Below, piece by piece: positions 7,907 through 15,681 of a stretch of DNA of 64,000 nt. Made by a program: the position numbers and the translations under genes. Position 1 is the first letter of the stretch. Each line of letters begins with the position of its first letter. Under the pieces are notes generated by a model, which searched no databases, was not told the DNA's origin, and was given only the letters and a program-made list of their open reading frames with translations. The stretch lies in contig NZ_VFWX01000017.1 in assembly GCF_006442965.1 (NCBI RefSeq), positions 1 to 64,000 on the forward strand, given 5' to 3'. The stretch comes from Mesorhizobium sp. CU3 (GTDB taxonomy: Bacteria; Pseudomonadota; Alphaproteobacteria; Rhizobiales; Rhizobiaceae).

Positions 7907-8783
7907 AACTCGGCAAGTCGACCGGCGGAATTCCCGATAGTGTTCGAACGAGAAAATCGCGGAAGCTTTCCGGCTTGCGGCGTGTAATTCCTGCAAAATG
8001 GTTCACCGTGTAGCAGTAGCCGCCGTGGCCGATCGAGGCGCACAGGCTTGCAAAGGCACGGGGCCAGGGCTCGTCGAGCCGGGCCGATGCTGCAGTCAAA
8101 TATTCCTCGATGGCGCAGGAGCGATAGCGCAGCGGCCTGCCGCTCACCTCGCGATAGATGGCGCAGACATCATCGAAATCCAGCAGTCGATCCCCGGTGA
8201 GCATCCGGATGTCGCCAAATTTCTCCGGTCTGGCGGCGACGGATGCAATGGCAGCGGCAACATCGTCGCGCGAGATCGGCGCAAATTGACCATGGTTGGC
8301 GGGAAGTGCGAGTTCCCCCGATGCAACACCGGACTGCAGCCAGTGTTCGAGAATGAAATCCGAGTAGAGGCCGCATGCCAGAACGGTCGAAGGCACGCCG
8401 CAATGCGCCAGTTGGTGCTCTGAGGTCCGATAGACATCGGCGAAGTAGAAAGTCGACATCTCGCTGGCATCGAGGATGCTTGTGAACACGATGTGCCGGA
8501 CTCCACGGGCAGCAGCCGCGTCAATGGCGTTGGCATGGTGCCGCATCACGGCGTCTGCCTCGCCATCGCTTGAGATCAGGACCAATACATCGACGCCATC
8601 AAACGCAGTTTGTAGAGAGCCGACGTCCTCGTAATCGCCAACACGCAGCGGAATCTTGGCGGGCAGCCGGCGACGCGCGGCATCGATGTTCCGGACCATC
8701 GCGACCACCTCGCGGCCGCGCGCTGCCAACCTGCAAACAACGCTGCGACCGATATGGCCTGTGGCTCCGGTTACGAGGATCAT
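7884..8783 (-). CDS. NAD(P)-binding atypical SDR (NmrA-like)
   Basis: 299 residues from the ATG at 8783, where the Rossmann strand MILVTGATGHIG begins; longer in-frame starts add non-family sequence that would run into the divergent ArsR promoter. The TGATGHIG glycine motif at residues 5-12 and an HIVFTSI strand near residue 100 identify the NmrA/HSCARG branch, which often binds NAD(P)H as a sensor or reduces small substrates such as quinones. No catalytic Tyr-x-x-x-Lys is evident. It is divergent from the arsR-type gene, which may control it. Substrate unknown. Confidence 0.8.
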   Translation of the reverse strand: MILVTGATGHIGRSVVCRLAARGREVVAMVRNIDAARRRLPAKIPLRVGDYEDVGSLQTAFDGVDVLVLISSDGEADAVMRHHANAIDAAAARGVRHIVFTSILDASEMSTFYFADVYRTSEHQLAHCGVPSTVLACGLYSDFILEHWLQSGVASGELALPANHGQFAPISRDDVAAAIASVAARPEKFGDIRMLTGDRLLDFDDVCAIYREVSGRPLRYRSCAIEEYLTAASARLDEPWPRAFASLCASIGHGGYCYTVNHFAGITRRKPESFRDFLVRTLSGIPPVDLPSSILKRPR

Positions 8784-8819
8784 GCACCGCTCCAGCTTTC
8801 TGCTTGACTCACATATATC

Positions 8820-8856
8820 CCAATGGTTATACGTCAATCAATAGCCAACGGGTTAT
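8820..8856. promoter_or_regulatory. Candidate ArsR-type operator (direct repeat) in the SDR/arsR promoter
   Basis: CCAATGGTTAT (8820-8830) and CCAACGGGTTAT (8845-8856) are near-identical repeats 25 bases apart in the 81-base space between divergent starts. Spacing of about two and a half helical turns and position suggest a regulator site, most simply for the adjacent ArsR-type protein. Based on repeat and position only. Confidence 0.35.
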
Positions 8857-8864
8857 CGATTGAG

Positions 8865-9188
8865 ATGTCGGCCTCGCACGATGTGCTGTTCAGGACACTT
8901 GCCGATCCGACAAGGCGCGCCATTTTCGAGCGCCTGTGCCGGCAGGGCGAGCAGACGGTCGGCGCGCTGACCGCGCAGGCCGGCGTGTCGCAGCCGGCGG
9001 TGTCGAAACACCTCGGCGTGCTCAAGGAGGCCGGGCTGGTGCGCGACCGCCATGAGGGCCGCCAGACGCATTACAGCGCCCAGCTTAGCGCGCTGTCGCC
9101 GCTGATGGACTGGACGCGCGAGATGGCGGGGTTTTGGGAAAGCCGCTTCGACGACCTCGAGGACCTGCTCAAAAGGATGGACCAATGA
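8865..9188 (+). CDS. ArsR-family winged-helix regulator
   Basis: 107 residues from the ATG at 8865, which begins MSASHDVLFRTLADPTRRAI, the standard opening of this subfamily; an upstream ATG at 8823 would place the candidate operator inside the gene. The helix-turn-helix is about residues 32-55 (GALTAQAGVSQPAVSKHL). There is no Cys-rich metal site, so this is probably not a metal sensor. Members paired with SRPBCC proteins are typically autorepressors. Its stop overlaps the SRPBCC start by 4 bases, so the two are translationally coupled. Confidence 0.9.
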   Translation: MSASHDVLFRTLADPTRRAIFERLCRQGEQTVGALTAQAGVSQPAVSKHLGVLKEAGLVRDRHEGRQTHYSAQLSALSPLMDWTREMAGFWESRFDDLEDLLKRMDQ

Positions 9189-9589
9189 ATGAGGCCGTAG
9201 CGCGCTCCGTCGTCGTCGAGCGCGAGATCCCCTTCCCGCCGGAAAAGATCTGGCGCGCGCTCACCCAGCCACATCTTATCGAGGAGTGGCTGATGAAGAA
9301 CAATTTCAAGCCGGTGGTGGATCACCGTTTCAACGTCAGCGCCGACTGGGGCAGCGTCGACTGCCAGGTGCGGACGGTCGAACCCAACAAGTCGCTGTCC
9401 TACAGCTGGGACACAAAAGACCTCGAAAGCGTGATTACCTGGACGCTGACGCCGACCGGTGCCGGCACCCGTCTGCGCATGGAACAGGTCGGCTTCCGCA
9501 CGGATCAGGAGCCATATTATCGCGGCGCCACGGTGGGCTGGAAGCGCTACTTCGCGGCCCTGGAAGAACTGCTTTCGCGGCTCGAGTGA
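9185..9589 (+). CDS. SRPBCC (AHSA1-like) domain protein
   Basis: 134 residues. It opens with the helix-grip signature VEREIPFPPEKIWRALTQPHLIEEWL and continues through the usual beta-sheet (SYSWDTKDLESVITWTL). The fold encloses a hydrophobic cavity and binds small lipophilic ligands; catalytic roles are not established for this branch. Its ATGA junction with the ArsR gene and the widespread ArsR-SRPBCC pairing suggest the SRPBCC protein handles the ligand or stress sensed by the regulator. Cytoplasmic, no signal peptide. Confidence 0.88.
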   Translation: MNEAVARSVVVEREIPFPPEKIWRALTQPHLIEEWLMKNNFKPVVDHRFNVSADWGSVDCQVRTVEPNKSLSYSWDTKDLESVITWTLTPTGAGTRLRMEQVGFRTDQEPYYRGATVGWKRYFAALEELLSRLE

Positions 9590-9670
9590 AGTCCGCGCAA
9601 AGGCTCAAAAGACAGACACAGGTCCTGGCGGAGCGGCGCACCGCAGGCGCAAGCAATGGAGGAATGACAA

Positions 9671-10063
9671 ATGAAGATCAAGCTGACCAGCATCTATGTC
9701 GACGACCAGGAGAAAGCCCTCGGCTTCTACACCGGCGTGCTGGGCTTCACCAAGAAGGCCGACTTCACCAACGGGCCGTTTCGCTGGCTGACCGTCACCG
9801 CGCCCGACGATCCAGACGGCACCGAACTGCAGCTGGCGCTCAACGACAATCCGGCGGCGAAAACCTACCAGCAGGCCATTTTCAAGCAGGGCCAGCCGGC
9901 GCTGATGCTGTTCACCGACGACATCAAGGGCGATCACGAGCGCATCAAGGCCAATGGCGGCAGCTTCGCCATGACGCCGACCGAAGTGACCGGCGCCACA
10001 ATCGCGCAACTCAACGACACCTGCGGCAATCTCATTCAGCTTTCGCAGCTGGCGCGCTGGTGA
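9671..10063 (+). CDS. VOC (glyoxalase/bleomycin-resistance) family protein
   Basis: 130 residues, one VOC module of two beta-alpha-beta-beta-beta repeats, with a strong GGAGGAATG ribosome site. The N-terminus MKIKLTSIYVDDQEKALGFY and the C-terminal TIAQLNDTCGNLIQL are typical. A full metal triad is not obvious, so the enzyme activity cannot be stated. It lies 81 bases after the SRPBCC gene on the same strand and probably in the same transcript; such VOC proteins often accompany ArsR-SRPBCC pairs. Confidence 0.85.
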   Translation: MKIKLTSIYVDDQEKALGFYTGVLGFTKKADFTNGPFRWLTVTAPDDPDGTELQLALNDNPAAKTYQQAIFKQGQPALMLFTDDIKGDHERIKANGGSFAMTPTEVTGATIAQLNDTCGNLIQLSQLARW

Positions 10064-10102
10064 ATCGTCGATCCATTTGGGCATTCTGCAAAGGAGGAAG
10101 CA

Positions 10103-10336
10103 TTGGACTGGAGCAAGTGGACCAGGCAGCTTCATCGCTGGCTGTCGATCATCTTCACCATCACCGTCATCGCGAATTTTGCCGCCATGGCCTTCGGCCC
10201 GCCGCCGGCCTGGATCGTCTATTCGCCGTTGATCCCGCTCTTCCTCTTGCTGTTCTCCGGCCTCTATATGTTCGTGCTGCCCTATGTGGCGAGGTCGCGC
10301 GGCGATGCGGCGCACGAGCGGAAGGGACCGGCCTGA
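10103..10336 (+). CDS. Small two-helix membrane protein
   Basis: 77 residues from a TTG start with an excellent AAGGAGGAAG ribosome site 2-12 bases upstream. Two hydrophobic segments (about residues 13-31 and 38-60) are joined by a short Pro-rich loop; the tail is basic and cytoplasmic. No family name is offered. The stop shares one base with the next start (TGATG), so it is coupled to the DUF1801 gene and probably belongs to the same operon. Confidence 0.75.
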   Translation: MDWSKWTRQLHRWLSIIFTITVIANFAAMAFGPPPAWIVYSPLIPLFLLLFSGLYMFVLPYVARSRGDAAHERKGPA

Positions 10337-10773
10337 TGGCGAAGGCGAAATCGACGGAGGGCGCGACAGCAAAGCCCGTCCTGTTGTCGGGCGGCAACCC
10401 GCAGATCGCCAAGGGCTATGGCGACGCGCCGGTGCAGGCCTATATCGCGGCCATGCCCGGCTGGAAAAGCGAGGTCGGACGCCGGCTCGACCAGCTGATA
10501 ACAAAGGCCGTTCCGGAAGTGCAAAAGGCGGTGAAATGGAACTCGCCGTTTTACGGCATGGACGGCGAGGGATGGTTCCTCGGCATCCATTGCTTTGCCA
10601 AATACATCAAGGTGGCGTTCTTTCGCGGCCTGATGCTGGACCCGGCGCCGCCGGTTCCATCCAAGAGCAAGGACACGCGCTACCTTCACATCCACGAGGA
10701 CGGCGCACTGGATGAAGCCCAGTTCACCGCCTGGGTGAAGCAGGCGAGCCGGCTGCCCGGCGAACGGATGTGA
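10336..10773 (+). CDS. DUF1801 domain protein (first of a tandem pair)
   Basis: 145 residues. DUF1801 core: AYIAAMPGWKSEVGRRLDQLI, then AVKWNSPFYGMDGEGWFLGIHCFAKYIKVAFFRG. The family is small, cytoplasmic and of unknown biochemical role. Overlap of 1 base with the membrane-protein gene argues for coupled translation. A second, diverged DUF1801 gene follows, so this is probably an old tandem duplication. Confidence 0.85.
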   Translation: MAKAKSTEGATAKPVLLSGGNPQIAKGYGDAPVQAYIAAMPGWKSEVGRRLDQLITKAVPEVQKAVKWNSPFYGMDGEGWFLGIHCFAKYIKVAFFRGLMLDPAPPVPSKSKDTRYLHIHEDGALDEAQFTAWVKQASRLPGERM

Positions 10774-10853
10774 ACGCACGAAAGATCAAGCGCGGTTCCC
10801 CGCGAAGGGGCACGGTGGCCATCTTCCATTCAGAAGCGAAGGAAAACCAGGAC

Positions 10854-11246
10854 ATGAGCACAAGCGACGACGGCAAGTCTCCTTCCGAGCTGATCGATGG
10901 CAGGATCAAGGAGCTGGGCGACTGGCGCGGCGAGATGCTTGCCCGGCTCCGCGCCCTGATCAGGCAAGCCGCGCCGGAGGCGATCGAGACATGGAAATGG
11001 CGCGGCGTGCCGGTTTGGGAGGATGCCGGCATGATCTGCACCGGCGAGACCTACAAGGCCGTCGTCAAGCTGACTTTCGCCAAGGGCGCGGCGCTGCCGG
11101 ATCACGAGAAACTCTTCAATTCGAGCCTCGAAGGCAACACCAGGCGCGCCATCGACTTCCATGAAGGCGAAGCGATCAAGGAGGACGCGCTGAAGGCGCT
11201 GGTCCGGGCCGCCGTGACGCTCAACAAGACCAAGGCCAAGCGCTGA
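10854..11246 (+). CDS. DUF1801 domain protein (second of a tandem pair)
   Basis: 130 residues from the ATG at 10854, which gives the usual family opening (SPSELIDGRIKELGDWRGEML); a GTG at 10770 overlapping the previous stop would add 28 residues with no family similarity. The WKWRGVPVWEDAGMICTGETYKAVVKL segment is the DUF1801 core. No function is known. Last gene of the run; the next gene is convergent. Confidence 0.85.
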   Translation: MSTSDDGKSPSELIDGRIKELGDWRGEMLARLRALIRQAAPEAIETWKWRGVPVWEDAGMICTGETYKAVVKLTFAKGAALPDHEKLFNSSLEGNTRRAIDFHEGEAIKEDALKALVRAAVTLNKTKAKR

Positions 11247-11271
11247 ATCACCACGCCCGCGAGGCTCCAAA

Positions 11272-11823
11272 TCACACGCTTCCGCCCGCCTGGCGCTCCA
11301 GCAGGATCGTCGGCTTTTCATGATAGGTGGTGCGCAGCGTCTCGCGGTAACCGTTCTTCTTGGCAACCCTCAGCGAAGCGCCGTTATCGGGATCGATGAT
11401 GCAAACGGTTTTCGCCGGACCGAACGTCTCGTCGGCCCAGGCGACGATCCGTGCGACGACTTCGCTGGCCATGCCTTGCCCATGCGCAACCGAAGCCAGC
11501 GCCCAGCCTGCTTCCGGAATGCCTTCGAGCGAAGGTTCGATCTCGCGCTTCAGATCGTGAAAGCCGGCCTCGCCGATGAAGCGCCGCGTAGCCTTGTCCT
11601 CTATCGCCCAGAAACCGTAGCCGATCAGCGACCACAGGCCGGCATGGCGCAGAAAGCGCATCCAGCTTTCCTCGCGCGTGCGCGGCTTGCCGCCGATGAA
11701 ACGGGTGACGCCGGGCTCCGCCCACATGGCGGCATAGGTGTCGAAATCGTCCAGCCTGTGCGGCCGCAGAATCGTGCGCGCCGTTTCCAGGATCGGCACG
11801 CCGGTTTCCTTTTTGATGCTCAT
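11272..11823 (-). CDS. GNAT family N-acetyltransferase (RimJ/RimL type)
   Basis: 183 residues. Opens LETARTILRPHRLDDFDTYAAMWAEP, the standard RimJ/RimL-type N-terminus. The acetyl-CoA region is HGQGMASEVVARIVAWA (Q/R-x-x-G-x-G/A-like) and the C-terminus has NGASLRVAKKNGYRE. It transfers acetyl from acetyl-CoA to an amino group; ribosomal protein, small molecule or drug targets are all possible. Monocistronic, with about 200 bases before the next divergent gene. Confidence 0.88.
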   Translation of the reverse strand: MSIKKETGVPILETARTILRPHRLDDFDTYAAMWAEPGVTRFIGGKPRTREESWMRFLRHAGLWSLIGYGFWAIEDKATRRFIGEAGFHDLKREIEPSLEGIPEAGWALASVAHGQGMASEVVARIVAWADETFGPAKTVCIIDPDNGASLRVAKKNGYRETLRTTYHEKPTILLERQAGGSV

Positions 11824-12019
11824 GGCATTTCCTCGTTGAGGCGGCAGCGCTTAGCAAACCGTCCCGTTCGAGCAAGGGCCAGAACGGCACGATGCATCTC
11901 CCAGCGCGGGCAGCGGACTGTCAGGAGATGGCGCTAACCGCACCCAGCGTCGCTATGGGCTTTTCGCCCGACGATGCTAGGTTGCGGACCGGGCACGGCA
12001 CTTCGACCGGAGGAGAAGC

Positions 12020-12475
12020 ATGGACACCACCGACCTTCTGCTGGCGATAGTCCATCACCTCCTGGTGTTCTCGCTGGCCGGCATCATCGGCGCCGAGTTC
12101 GTGCTGGTGCGCGGCGATCTGGGGGCGGCGACGCTCAAGCGCCTTGCCGGCATCGATCGCCACTACGGCATCATCGCCGCGCTGATCGTCGTCGTCGGCA
12201 TCTGCCGTGTCTTCTATGGCCTCAAAGGCTGGGAATTCTACGTCTACAATTGGGTGTTCTGGGCCAAGATGGCAGCCTTCGCCATTGTCGGCCTGTTGTC
12301 CATCGTGCCGACCATCCGCTTCATCTCCTGGAGCCGCCAAGCGAGCGGCAATCCGTCCTTCTCCGTGCCGGCCGCGGAGCTGGCCTCGGTGAAGAACTAT
12401 GTCCGCGCCGAGGGCGCCATCTTCCTGCTCATTCCGATCTTCGCCGCGGCCATGGCGCGCGGCTACGGTTACTGA
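12020..12475 (+). CDS. DUF2214 family inner-membrane protein
   Basis: 151 residues with four predicted transmembrane helices (about 8-30, 50-70, 82-105 and 132-148). A conserved histidine in the first helix (LLAIVHHLLVF) and HYG/FYGLKGWEFY loops fit DUF2214, a family whose histidines have prompted speculation about haem or metal, but no role is proven. Ribosome site GGAGGAG. Immediately after its stop comes a short rhizobial palindromic repeat and then the convergent nth gene. Confidence 0.85.
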   Translation: MDTTDLLLAIVHHLLVFSLAGIIGAEFVLVRGDLGAATLKRLAGIDRHYGIIAALIVVVGICRVFYGLKGWEFYVYNWVFWAKMAAFAIVGLLSIVPTIRFISWSRQASGNPSFSVPAAELASVKNYVRAEGAIFLLIPIFAAAMARGYGY

Positions 12476-12476
12476 A

Positions 12477-12520
12477 GCAATTCCAGGAAAAGTGTGTAGC
12501 GATTTTCCGTCCGGAATTGC
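12477..12520. repeat. Short palindromic intergenic repeat (AATTCC type), copy 1
   Basis: GCAATTCC and GGAATTGC bound a 44-base element containing CAGGAAAAGT and TTTTCCGTCC. Related elements occur at 15625 and 25457 in this window. It sits between the convergent DUF2214 and nth genes, begins one base after the DUF2214 stop, and could act as a bidirectional stem-loop. Confidence 0.75.
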
Positions 12521-12532
12521 GCGAAAAAGACC

Positions 12533-13336
12533 CTAAACCCCGACCGCAGCCGTCTCCTTCAACGGCGCAATCTCCACCAGCGGCGCCGGCACGTCAGTGG
12601 TCTTCTCGGGCGACTTGCAGATGTCGGCGATGACACAGGCCGGACAGTCGGGCTTGCGCGCCTTGCAGACATAGCGGCCATGCAGGATCAGCCAGTGATG
12701 GGCATGGCGCATGAATTCGTCCGGGATGACTTTCAGCAGCCCTTCCTCGACCTGTTCCGGCGTCTTGCCAGGCGCCAGCCCGATCCGGTTGCCGATGCGA
12801 AAGATATGCGTGTCGACCGCCATTGTGTGCTGGCCGAACGCGACGTTGAGCACGACATTGGCGGTCTTGCGCCCGACGCCCGGCAGCTTCACCAATTCGT
12901 CGCGTTCCTGCGGCACCTCACCGCCATAGTCGTCGATCAGCGCTTTCGACAGCGCGATCACGTTCTTGGCCTTGTTGCGCCACAGGCCGATGGTGCGGAT
13001 ATGATCGCCGACCTTGGCCTCGCCGAGCGCCAGCATCTTGGTCGGCGTGTCGGCGGCTAGAAACAGCGCCTTGGTCGCCTTGTTGACGCCGGCATCCGTC
13101 GCCTGCGCCGACAGCACAACCGCCACCAAAAGCGTGAAGGCGTTGACATAGTCGAGCTCGCCTTTCGGCTCCGGCCGCTGGACCGAGAAGCGCCGGAAGA
13201 TCTCATGCACCTCGGCGGGCGTGTAGAGACAGCGCGACGCGCCCTTCCTCGGTCGCCTCGCACTTGCGCGGCCGCTCGAAGCGGTCGGCTGTGGCTTTTT
13301 GACAGTTGCGGATTTTTTGGACTTGGGAGGCGCCAT
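12533..13336 (-). CDS. nth: Endonuclease III (DNA glycosylase/AP lyase)
   Basis: 267 residues; a basic N-terminal tail of about 35 residues precedes the usual 210-residue core. The helix-hairpin-helix LPGVGRKTA holds catalytic K157, D175 lies in AVDTHIFRI, and the [4Fe-4S] ligands are C224, C231, C234 and C240 (C-x6-C-x2-C-x5-C). It removes oxidised pyrimidines and cuts the abasic site in base-excision repair. It is divergent from the DUF2244 gene with only 23 bases between start codons. Confidence 0.96.
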   Translation of the reverse strand: MAPPKSKKSATVKKPQPTASSGRASARRPRKGASRCLYTPAEVHEIFRRFSVQRPEPKGELDYVNAFTLLVAVVLSAQATDAGVNKATKALFLAADTPTKMLALGEAKVGDHIRTIGLWRNKAKNVIALSKALIDDYGGEVPQERDELVKLPGVGRKTANVVLNVAFGQHTMAVDTHIFRIGNRIGLAPGKTPEQVEEGLLKVIPDEFMRHAHHWLILHGRYVCKARKPDCPACVIADICKSPEKTTDVPAPLVEIAPLKETAAVGV

Positions 13337-13351
13337 ATCCCTTCCTATAAT
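13323..13351 (+). promoter_or_regulatory. Promoter placing the DUF2244 transcript start at its ATG (leaderless)
   Basis: TTGGGA (13323-13328), a 17-base spacer and a perfect TATAAT (13346-13351). The ATG is at 13360, so the expected start point 6-8 bases after the -10 box falls on or next to the start codon. No ribosome-binding sequence fits between. The -35 box lies inside the 5' end of nth. Leaderless expression is inferred. Confidence 0.5.
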
Positions 13352-13359
13352 AGTCCCTT

Positions 13360-13854
13360 ATGAGCGACACAAACGCCTCATTCGAAGCCGACGAGCCATT
13401 TTTCCAGGCCCTGCTGACGCCGCACCGCTCGCTCGGCCGCACCGGCTTCCTGATCCTGATGGGAGCGCTGCTGTTCGGCTGGGTCGTCACCGGCGCCTTC
13501 TTCCTGTCGCACGGCGCCTGGCCGGTGTTCGGCTTCTTCGGTCTCGACGTCATCGCCGTCTACATCGCCTTCCGCGCCAATTACCGCGCCGCCCGTGCGC
13601 GCGAGGAAATCACCGTATCGCGTACCAGCCTCGACATCCGCAAGACGGCGCCGTCCGGCAAGTCGGAAGCGCATCGCTTCAACCCGTTCTGGACCAGGTT
13701 TTCGATCGCCCGCCATGCCGAGATCGGCATCACCAGAATGGCGGTGGAGGCGCAAGGCAAGAGCGTGCCGATCGGTGGCTTCCTCGATCCGGATTCCCGC
13801 GAGAGCTTTGCCACTGCCTTTTCGCGCGCGCTGGCGACTGCCAAGACGCGCTGA
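13360..13854 (+). CDS. DUF2244 family membrane protein
   Basis: 164 residues with two adjacent transmembrane helices (about 27-48 and 52-70), short cytoplasmic ends and a soluble C-terminal domain (ARHAEIGITRMAVEAQGKSVPIGGFLDP). DUF2244 is common in alphaproteobacteria, with no proven role. It shares a 23-base divergent spacer with nth and may be translated from a leaderless mRNA. Confidence 0.87.
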   Translation: MSDTNASFEADEPFFQALLTPHRSLGRTGFLILMGALLFGWVVTGAFFLSHGAWPVFGFFGLDVIAVYIAFRANYRAARAREEITVSRTSLDIRKTAPSGKSEAHRFNPFWTRFSIARHAEIGITRMAVEAQGKSVPIGGFLDPDSRESFATAFSRALATAKTR

Positions 13855-13999
13855 GGTCTTTAGCAGGCTTCCCTATCCCGTCAGATTTTGCCTGTTCGCG
13901 GCGATCCGCTTTCGTGACCCCGGCCTATTGGAGGAAGGCAAGTTTCGGGTGGAGGCAAAGCCCGGGAGGACCGATATTCAGGCTCAAGGAGATATTGCC

Positions 14000-14905
14000 A
14001 TGAACGCTCAGATGACCATGAATAGGCAGATGAAACCGACCGCGATCCTTCAGAACGACATCACGCCGCAAGGCAGCGACTACGACGTCGTGCGCCGCGC
14101 CATCGAGAAGATCAGCCTCGACTACCGCGACCAGCCTTCTCTCGAAACCCTGGCGGAGGAAGTCGGCGAAACGCCGACCGGGCTGCAGAAACTGTTCACC
14201 CGTTGGGCAGGCCTGTCGCCGAAAGCCTTTCTGCAAGCCGTCACGCTCGACCATGCGCGCCGGCTGCTCGATTCCGGCATGCCGCTCCTGGAGACCTCGT
14301 TCGAGCTCGGCATGTCCGGCCCCGGCCGGCTGCACGACCTCTTCGTCACCCATGAGGCGATGTCGCCCGGCGATTACAAGACCCGTGGCGCCGGCCTCAC
14401 CATCCGCTACGGCTACCACATCTCGCCCTTCGGCATCGCGCTGGTCATGGTCACCGACCGCGGCCTCGCCGGCCTTGCCTTCTGCGATGCCGGCGGCGAG
14501 CGGGCGGCCTTCGCCGATATGTCCGGCCGTTGGCCGAACGCCAATTACGTCGAGGACATGTCCGCCACCCAACCCTATGCGGCGCGGGTCTTCGACCCGA
14601 CCCAATGGCGCGCCGACCAGCCGCTGCGGGTGGTAATGATCGGCACCGATTTCCAGCTGCGCGTCTGGGAAGCGCTGCTGCGCATCCCGATGGGCAAGGC
14701 CTGCACCTATTCCTCGATCGCGGCGGGCATTGGCCACCCGACCGCAAGCCGCGCAGTGGGCGCTGCGGTCGGCGCCAACCCGATGTCCTTCGTCGTGCCC
14801 TGCCACCGGGCGCTCGGCAAATCCGGCGCGCTGACAGGCTACCACTGGGGTCTGACGCGCAAGCGCGCCATCCTCGGTTGGGAGGCCGGACAGGTGGGGT
14901 CCTGA
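14000..14905 (+). CDS. ada: Ada-like bifunctional AraC-type regulator/O6-methylguanine-DNA methyltransferase
   Basis: 301 residues from the ATG at 14000 (AAGGAGA site upstream). An AraC-type DNA-binding domain covers about residues 30-128, a ribonuclease-like N-domain 130-215, and the methyltransferase C-domain follows, with acceptor C268 in VVPCHRALGKSG. It transfers methyl from O6-methylguanine to itself in a suicide reaction. The N-terminal Cys4 zinc domain that lets E. coli Ada repair methylphosphotriesters and switch on transcription is absent, so classical Ada-type induction is not expected. A strong terminator-like hairpin follows about 100 bases downstream. Confidence 0.9.
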   Translation: MNAQMTMNRQMKPTAILQNDITPQGSDYDVVRRAIEKISLDYRDQPSLETLAEEVGETPTGLQKLFTRWAGLSPKAFLQAVTLDHARRLLDSGMPLLETSFELGMSGPGRLHDLFVTHEAMSPGDYKTRGAGLTIRYGYHISPFGIALVMVTDRGLAGLAFCDAGGERAAFADMSGRWPNANYVEDMSATQPYAARVFDPTQWRADQPLRVVMIGTDFQLRVWEALLRIPMGKACTYSSIAAGIGHPTASRAVGAAVGANPMSFVVPCHRALGKSGALTGYHWGLTRKRAILGWEAGQVGS

Positions 14906-15001
14906 AACAATCGATTTTTTCGCATCCCATTGCGAAAAACCGTGTTTCGTAATATAACTCGGTACAACTCAAATAAGTAAACTGTTTTATTGGCGAGATA
15001 C

Positions 15002-15036
15002 AACCGGCGACAACCTATGGTTATCGCCGGTTTTCT
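15002..15036 (+). terminator. Rho-independent terminator downstream of ada
   Basis: AACCGGCGA(C)AACC pairs with GGTT(A)TCGCCGGTT around a TAT loop, followed by TTTTCTTT. This is the best intrinsic terminator in the first 20 kb. It isolates ada from the SCPU operon, whose CtrA-type site begins 29 bases further on. Confidence 0.8.
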
Positions 15037-15064
15037 TTGAAGTTGTTTGGGATCAATATCCCAT

Positions 15065-15080
15065 TTAACGTTAAATTAAC
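15065..15080 (+). promoter_or_regulatory. CtrA-type binding site upstream of the SCPU operon
   Basis: TTAA-CGTTAAA-TTAAC is an exact match to the alphaproteobacterial CtrA consensus TTAA-N7-TTAA(C); a third TTAA lies inside the spacer. It is 64 bases before the SCPU start, a position compatible with activation or repression. CtrA controls pili, flagella and cell-cycle genes in this class; control here is inferred from the motif only. Confidence 0.6.
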
Positions 15081-15143
15081 CACGATAAATGGAAGATGAC
15101 TCCTAGATTGAGCCGCATCATCCGGCTCGAAAGAGGGGTCTCG

Positions 15144-15614
15144 ATGAAGTTCCTTCGCGCCGCCACGGCCGCTGGCTTGCTGGCCGCCTGCACCGGCCAT
15201 CAAGCATCGGCCGCCACCGGAAACGTATTGTTTAACGGCACGATCACCGCGACCTGCACGATCACGGTGAATTCCAACGGCACGATGACCGTCAGCAGCA
15301 ATCTGCAGTCGCTGAGCTCGCACAATGCCGGCGGCTCGGCCGGCAGCGCGCAGGTCGACACCACCGGCGGCGTCCAGCTCAGCGTCGACCCGGTGACGAC
15401 CACGACCGTGCCGACCAGCGACGTCACAGCCACCACCTGGACGCCGACCTTCGCCACCACCGGCGCGCAGACCATCGCCGAGACCGGCACCGCGACCGCG
15501 CTGACCGTGCCCGGCACATCGACGGTCGCGGTCAATCTCGCCGGCACCAAGAGCGGCACGAACCGCTTCTCCGCCGGCAACTACCAGGCAACGGTGACGC
15601 TGCGCTGCGAATAG
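15144..15614 (+). CDS. Spore-coat-U/Csu-fimbrial-like secreted protein 1
   Basis: 156 residues from the ATG at 15144 (AGAGGGG upstream). Signal peptide residues 1-23; the LAAC at 13-16 also fits a lipobox, so a lipoprotein anchored at C16 is possible. The mature part is Thr/Ser/Gly/Val-rich beta sequence bounded by C38 (ATCTITV) and C155 (VTLRCE), which would form the disulfide of a pilin-like immunoglobulin fold. The C-terminal SAGNYQATVTLRC is nearly the same as PAGNYQGTVTVRC in the second copy 1.5 kb downstream. First gene of a four-gene set with a PapD-like chaperone. Confidence 0.75.
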   Translation: MKFLRAATAAGLLAACTGHQASAATGNVLFNGTITATCTITVNSNGTMTVSSNLQSLSSHNAGGSAGSAQVDTTGGVQLSVDPVTTTTVPTSDVTATTWTPTFATTGAQTIAETGTATALTVPGTSTVAVNLAGTKSGTNRFSAGNYQATVTLRCE

Positions 15615-15624
15615 TCCTCTAAAA

Positions 15625-15665
15625 CAGTTCCAGGAAAAGTATGATCGGTCTTCCGCCCGGAACTG
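15625..15665. repeat. Short palindromic intergenic repeat (AATTCC type), copy 2
   Basis: CAGTTCC and GGAACTG bound a CAGGAAAAGT...TTCCGCCC interior like the 12477 copy, followed by CGTAAAAACAAAG. Starts 11 bases after the SCPU1 stop. Together with the next hairpin it forms a two-part mosaic inside the operon. Confidence 0.75.
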
Positions 15666-15681
15666 CGTAAAAACAAAGGGA

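Noticed and set aside
8820..8856. Metal-responsive ArsR operator
   Set aside because: The adjacent ArsR protein has no Cys-rich metal site, so a metal switch is not supported.
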